Below, one piece after another: positions 1-4,500 of a stretch of 6,715 nt of DNA. Origin of the DNA: Candidatus Paracaedibacteraceae bacterium UBA6184 (GTDB taxonomy: Bacteria; Pseudomonadota; Alphaproteobacteria; UBA6184); NCBI GenBank assembly GCA_002422845.1, contig DITM01000102.1, positions 1-6,715 on the forward strand. The letters run 5' to 3'. Under the pieces are notes generated by a model. The model was not told where the DNA came from. It was given only the letters and a program-made list of their open reading frames with translations, and ran no database searches. How positions within the stretch are numbered: the stretch's first letter is position 1; the number at the start of each line of letters is the position of its first letter. The translations under genes and the position numbers were made by a program.

Positions 1-134
1 CATTTTCCGCAGTTTTTACAGTGCGTTCCTTTAGCCGTACTTTTAACCTCAAGTGTATAGTTTCCTTTGCTATCAACGCTTTGGGATACAATTTGAAGTG
101 ATTTGATGTCGAGTGAGAGTTGAAATGGGCTCAT
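1..134 (-). CDS. ISL3-family transposase, N-terminal 44 residues (cut by window edge)
   Basis: A DDE transposase would move the ISL3 element; only its N-terminus is visible. The frame starts at ATG 134-132 and reads MSPFQLSLDIKSLQIVSQSV onward for 44 residues, staying open to the window edge. Residues 39-42 are Cys-Lys-Asn-Cys followed by Gly-Lys, the first half of the zinc finger found at the N-terminus of ISL3 transposases, preceded by the usual short beta-strand stretch (YTLEVKSTAKGTHC). Family members are about 400 residues, so roughly 90% lies outside, including all catalytic residues. No strong Shine-Dalgarno sequence is seen before the ATG, which is usual for an IS. Whether the full gene is intact cannot be judged. 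Confidence 0.72.
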   Translation of the reverse strand, partial: MSPFQLSLDIKSLQIVSQSVDSKGNYTLEVKSTAKGTHCKNCGK

Positions 135-202
135 TTTTAGATGTTTTTCTGTAGATTTTCAAGTTTACTGCACCACTATAAACCTTATTCACGGTCATTT
201 CT

Positions 203-227
203 ATACTCCTGGAAATAGCAAAGAGCC
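203..227 (-). repeat. Terminal inverted repeat of the ISL3 element
   Basis: Read inward from base 227 on the minus strand it begins GGCTCTTTGCTATTTCCAGG, matching the GGCTCTT start typical of ISL3-family ends. It coincides with the point where tyrosine-recombinase homology resumes (Glu-Phe-Tyr codons from base 229). The partner repeat is outside the window, so the inner limit is approximate. Confidence 0.6.
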
Positions 228-261
228 AGAATTTTATGCAGCTGTATGGAATTCTAAAAAT

Positions 262-753
262 ATGAAAGATGTTTTAATTATCAAAACATTGATGTATACA
301 GGAGCCCGTGTGAGCGAACTCGTTGCTATTAAACTTGAAGATATTGACATGGCCAGGTGTCAAATTCGCATTAATCAAGGTAAAGGAAAAAAAGATCGTT
401 TGGTGCCATTTCCAGAAAGTTTTAAAGATGTATTGGGTTATCATATTGATGGAATGACGAAAAATGGTTCCGTCTTTCTTTTTGAGTCGGATCATAAAAG
501 GGGCTATTCAGATCGTGGCATCAGAAAAATGCTTTCAAAATATACAAAAGAAGCTGGAATAACGCATTCCATTTCTCCACATAAGTTGCGTCATTTTCTC
601 TTTACATGGCTTAAAAAACAAGGTGTTGATGACGCACTTATTCAACCATTTTCTGGCCATGAATCCAGGAAATCCCTAGAAATCTATTCTAAATTGTCAC
701 TTGCAGATGCCCAGGAAAATTACGAAGAACTTATTAAAAGATTTCCAGTTTAG
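262..753 (+). CDS. Tyrosine recombinase/integrase, catalytic domain only (N-terminally truncated)
   Basis: C-terminal catalytic domain of a phage/XerC-type tyrosine recombinase, which cuts and rejoins DNA through a 3'-phosphotyrosine. The full active-site set is present, numbered from ATG 262: Arg16 (TGARVSEL), Lys43 (GKGKKDR), His107 and Arg110 (HKLRH), His133 (SGH) and the nucleophile Tyr142 (EIYSKLS). Full-length relatives are about 300 residues or more with an N-terminal SAM-like core-binding domain; here that domain is absent. The reading frame is open back to base 124, but family-like sequence (EFYAAVWNSKN) begins only at base 229, directly outside the ISL3 end at 227, so the upstream codons belong to the IS. 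ATG 262 is therefore an internal Met, with no convincing ribosome binding site. Probably a pseudogene: it may still fold but lacks the clamp domain needed for specific DNA binding. Confidence 0.85.
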   Translation: MKDVLIIKTLMYTGARVSELVAIKLEDIDMARCQIRINQGKGKKDRLVPFPESFKDVLGYHIDGMTKNGSVFLFESDHKRGYSDRGIRKMLSKYTKEAGITHSISPHKLRHFLFTWLKKQGVDDALIQPFSGHESRKSLEIYSKLSLADAQENYEELIKRFPV

Positions 754-796
754 ACCAATCAAGTGGCGGGTTTTACACGTATCTTAGAATGGGGCC
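754..796. other. Short unassigned junction between recombinase and IS3 remnant
   Basis: About 40 bp lie between the recombinase stop and the first codon with IS3 OrfB character (Ile-Asp-Glu-Gln-Phe from base 797). It contains AAGTGGCGGGTTTTACACG, which resembles an IS end but does not match the reverse complement of the IS3 right end well enough to call it the left repeat. No promoter or terminator hairpin is visible. It is probably a deletion scar joining two unrelated fragments. Confidence 0.4.
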
Positions 797-841
797 ATTG
801 ATGAACAGTTTTTAAAAACGCCCTATTATGGTAGTCGTCAG

Positions 842-1522
842 ATGGCACGTCACCTTAGAAGAGAGGGTTATTGCGTTGGTCGTCACCGCGTACGCAGGTT
901 GATGCGATTGATGGGTATTCAAGCTATTTATCAGGGCCCAAAAACAAGTAATCCTAACCCTGAACACAAGGTCTATCCTTACCTGTTACGTGACATGAAC
1001 ATCACACGCCCCAATCACGTTTGGTGCACCGATATCACTTATATTCCCCTTGGAAAAGGATTTATGTATCTGATTTGCATTATGGATTGGGCCAGTCGTA
1101 AGGTTCTGTCTCATAGGCTGTCAAACAGTTTAGATACACATTTTTGTGTGGAGGCATTGGAAGAAGCTCTAAAGATTTACCCACACCCTGAGATTTTTAA
1201 TACAGACCAAGGCAGCCAATTCACAAGCTTTGCCTTTACTGATATTTTAAAAAATCATGATATTAAAATTTCTATGGATGGTCGGGGACGCTGGATGGAT
1301 AACGTTTTTATAGAGAGACTCTGGCGTTCATTAAAATATGAATGTGTGTATTTGAATAACTTTCAAAATGGATTGCAAGCACGACTGGGTATAAATGATT
1401 GGCTGAAACACTACAATGAAACCAGACCACATTCAACTTTTAATGGACAAACGCCTAGTGAAGTTTATAATGGAATTATAGCACCAAAGGACAATTTCCT
1501 TTTGATGCTAAAAGCAGCCTAA
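842..1522 (+). CDS. IS3-family transposase OrfB (DDE integrase core), N-terminally truncated
   Basis: Catalytic half of the IS3 OrfAB transposase. The 226 residues from ATG 842 show an N-terminal helix-turn-helix-like HTH_21 stretch (RREGYCVGRHRVRRLMRLMG) and an rve integrase core with the triad Asp64 (VWCTDITYI), Asp122 (FNTDQGSQFTS) and Glu158 (DNVFIERLWRSLKYE). The 35-residue Asp-Glu spacing is that of the D,D(35)E family, and the C-terminal YNETRPHSTFNGQTPSEVY is also characteristic. Homology extends upstream in frame to about base 797 (IDEQFLKTPYYGSRQ), so ATG 842 is not the native start; full OrfB proteins are about 270-290 residues. No ribosome binding site precedes it, as expected for a protein normally made by frameshifting from orfA. 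Catalytically intact-looking but almost certainly not expressed as a working transposase. Confidence 0.88.
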   Translation: MARHLRREGYCVGRHRVRRLMRLMGIQAIYQGPKTSNPNPEHKVYPYLLRDMNITRPNHVWCTDITYIPLGKGFMYLICIMDWASRKVLSHRLSNSLDTHFCVEALEEALKIYPHPEIFNTDQGSQFTSFAFTDILKNHDIKISMDGRGRWMDNVFIERLWRSLKYECVYLNNFQNGLQARLGINDWLKHYNETRPHSTFNGQTPSEVYNGIIAPKDNFLLMLKAA

Positions 1523-1546
1523 TGTTTAATAAACTATCTCTTAATT

Positions 1547-4500
1547 TTGCTGCTTTCCTGTCCGAACAACCAGGACCACCTCTCCGCACAAAAATTTTCT
1601 GTGACAGAACACAATTTTATAACCAAGGATAAAGCTGAAGCGCGTGTAAAACAGCCACGTGTTTTAAGTGGTAAAGAATTTCATATTGATGCTGTTGTTC
1701 AAGCAAAATCAATGGATATTTTAACACCGTCTTATACAGGCGTTGTGGGCTTGGAAGATGGTGCAAATTCTAAACGGGGGGAACTGTTAACAGAAGAGGG
1801 TCACTTAGATGTGGTCGCCCATGATTTTGATTTGCAAAATGGCACCCTAGCCGCTGATTCAGCTGATTTTATTGTGCGTGAACCGTTAAAGGTTGGCAGA
1901 TTAGTGCGGGATCTGGATCATACTATTTTTGGGACAATTTATAAAGATTTTCAAACAATTGCAGGTATGACTAAAAGTTCTCCTGGTCTATACGCGAATG
2001 CACAACAATTATCTCCATTATTAAAAAAGGGACCATTACTTGGTTTAGAATCAGTTGCAGAACGACAGAAAATTAGAAAGGTTAGGACCGTTAACGATTC
2101 TTGCTTTCTCTCTCTCCCTATTACTGCTGCTTCAAAACACCATAATCAATCAGGTATATTTATTAAAACACTATTTTCTATACAAGGTGATTTTGTTTTA
2201 AATGGCAATATTGAAACACAGGATTTAGTACTAAAGGGACATAAATCTTCTATACATTCTGGAAAATTTACTGTATCCAGAAATGCACATGTTAAGGGGG
2301 ACATTACTTTAACCCCAGAATTTGACAACGGTTTGGTTCTTAATCAACCACCAGAATTTTATGTCGGCGGAGACTTAGAAGGAAGTGGAACTGTTTACAA
2401 TACTGGATCTATCTTTCATGCAAAAAAAACATCAGGTATTTCCTATAATTCTGAAAACTTCATCTCTCCTTTTTTACAACAAGCTCTTAAGTGTTGTGAA
2501 CAAGACATAGATAAAGGAACGCCTAGTCATTTAGTAGATCGTGTTTACGATTTAGTTTTGCGTACATGCTCTATAAGTACTAACAATACTGATCTTATAA
2601 ACATAAAACGCGATCTTTTGGCAATAGCGGATCATGGATGGTTTCCATTTTTTTATTACTGTTTTAGTGGCATTGAAAATATTGTCGGTGCAAAATATAG
2701 TTTCCCAGCCCAAACCAGTTTTGGCGACAGTGTCGTATTATCTGAAGTCAGTTCGCTTAATGGCCATATCAGTGCACCAACACTTTTAGTAACGGCCAGT
2801 CCTAAAGGTTTGGTGGTGGGTACTAAAAATCCCTATTATGTGCCCCCAAAGCCAGCTGTTTCTATGTTTCACATGCGAGACCTTCAAGCGGTTGCGGGCG
2901 CTAATTTGCATATGAATCAGATCCCTGGCGTTCATTTATCAAACGCTTTTCGATTCTATTTTCAAGAACGGTTTTGGCATAAAGAAGACGAAGCACAAGC
3001 GTTTTATGATCGCGTTCGGCAAGACATTCACATCATCACGAAAGACCATAAGATTAAACCTTATCAAGGTCAGGTGATCAAAATGACGCCGCAACTTATA
3101 CTGGACTGGCTGAAAAAAAAGGTTCAAGACACATTAATGCGCGGTTATATTGAACCAGAACAGGCTGTTGACTTTGCTTTACTGGCAGAACTGCACCAAA
3201 ATGGAACAGAATATTTAAGGCGAACCGGTCTTGGCGGCGATCAAGCTGAAACCTTAGCAATGACAGTTTACGGGATTGACCCCACAAATAGACGGATCCC
3301 CCTTCCGGATAAGCCGATGATTTTTTATCTGATGGATGAAACAGATCCGCATCAATCTTTAATGCCCAATATTTATTTTCCAAAAGATTTAAGGGACGGT
3401 GCCAGAAGTGACCGGGGCAGTTTACTTAAAGCAAATAATTTTATGGTGATTCCTTATAATATGACTGCAGATGAGTTTTTATGCCTTGCTGGTCACCGCC
3501 CTGAACTTATGGGGCTAGCGTCTTCTTCGCCAGCACTCGTTGAACATCTGAATAGAGATATTTCCCTTGACGCGCAGGCTGTATCCGCAGTAAGTACGCC
3601 AGCCAATATAGAACTATATGGTGATTTGCGTATAACCGAAGTTTTGCTTGTTATAGCATCTGGTGATTTAACGGTTAGTGCCAAAATAGAAGCTGAAAAA
3701 GCGATTCTTGCCAGTTTAGAAGCTAATGTTACCGTTGAAACTGCCATCAAACGTATAGGGTCTGGTGACAATTGGTCAGATGTTGTTTCATCAACGTCAG
3801 ATGTTACAACACGCGGTATGCTCGCTGTTTTAGCGCCAAAGGGTATTGTGACGGTATCTGGCGCTAAATTAACCTCAACAGATTCAAAGCTTGCCATTAT
3901 GGGGCGCCATGTTCTGTTAAAAAGCGTTGGGTTGCAGTCACATCGCGCTGAAATGCGTCATAAATACTATGAAGAAGAAAATAATTTAAGGCAGTTACAA
4001 TCCTCAATAAAAGGTGAAGAAGTAACGGTCATGGCCCTAGATACGCTGATGACGGCAGGTGTTATCGCTGAATCTGGATCCTTAGGCACAACCCTTCAAG
4101 GGGGTGACGTCATTCAACAAGGCACATATAATACACGCCAGTTTAGTAGTATAACGCACGGAGATAGTAGTGCTTTCAGTGGCGGAAAAACAACTTATGA
4201 TAATCGGCAAACCTGTATCGCACTACCAGATGAGATGAAATCTGAAGGCAATATCACCATTGTTTCCCTAAAGGCACCCTTAACCGTTGTTGGTACAAAA
4301 TATACAATTCAAGCTAATAAAAAAGTCATGATAACAACGCGGGGCGGGGCGCAATTTTTAGCCGCGTGGTCACAAGATATTCATCAAGTTGCCAATGCCT
4401 ATAAAGGTTTTGCTAAAATTACGTACTCTGGTTACACAGAACAAAGCAAAGCAGCAACACCTGTCACCGTATCAGGTGGTGGCACGATGGAAATTACAAT

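Larger units (their letters stand above)
1..227 (-). mobile_element. ISL3-family insertion sequence, terminal part only
   Basis: One end of an ISL3-family IS; the rest lies beyond the left edge of the window. Seen: a transposase N-terminus reading leftwards from base 134, then about 90 bp of non-coding DNA ending in a terminal sequence that, read inward from base 227 on the minus strand, begins GGCTCTTT. Known: ISL3-family elements commonly have inverted repeats starting GGCTCTT and make 8-bp target duplications. Recombinase coding sequence resumes immediately outside base 227, so the element appears inserted in, or joined by deletion to, the recombinase gene. The 8 bases AGAATTTT at 228-235 would be the target duplicate if this was a simple insertion. 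Confidence 0.75.
797..1583 (+). mobile_element. IS3-family insertion sequence remnant (5' deleted)
   Basis: Contains most of orfB and the presumed right terminus, but lacks the left inverted repeat, all of orfA, the orfA/orfB frameshift window and the first part of orfB. OrfB-like sequence starts at base 797 in the same frame as the downstream ATG 842; the preceding in-frame stop is at 785-787. About 60 bp follow the orfB stop before the probable right end. Without OrfA and the left end the element cannot transpose by itself. Both boundaries are estimates. Confidence 0.75.

Noticed and set aside
759..790. AAGTGGCGGGTTTTACACG as the left inverted repeat of the IS3 element
   Set aside because: It matches the reverse complement of the presumed right end at only a few scattered bases, and OrfA plus the start of OrfB are missing between it and base 797.
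1712..1714. In-frame ATG codons at 1712 and 1967 as real starts of the exoprotein gene
   Set aside because: Neither has a properly spaced Shine-Dalgarno sequence or a following signal peptide, and FHA-like sequence precedes the second. Truncation explains the missing start better.
3096..3383. 95-residue minus-strand frame
   Set aside because: Antisense to the YP-like region, with no recognisable domain and no start signals.
3493..3897. 134-residue open frame on the minus strand
   Set aside because: It lies wholly inside and antisense to the FHA-2 coding region, which has clear family character in the plus frame. The minus product is low-complexity Ser/Thr/Ala with no motif or ribosome binding site.
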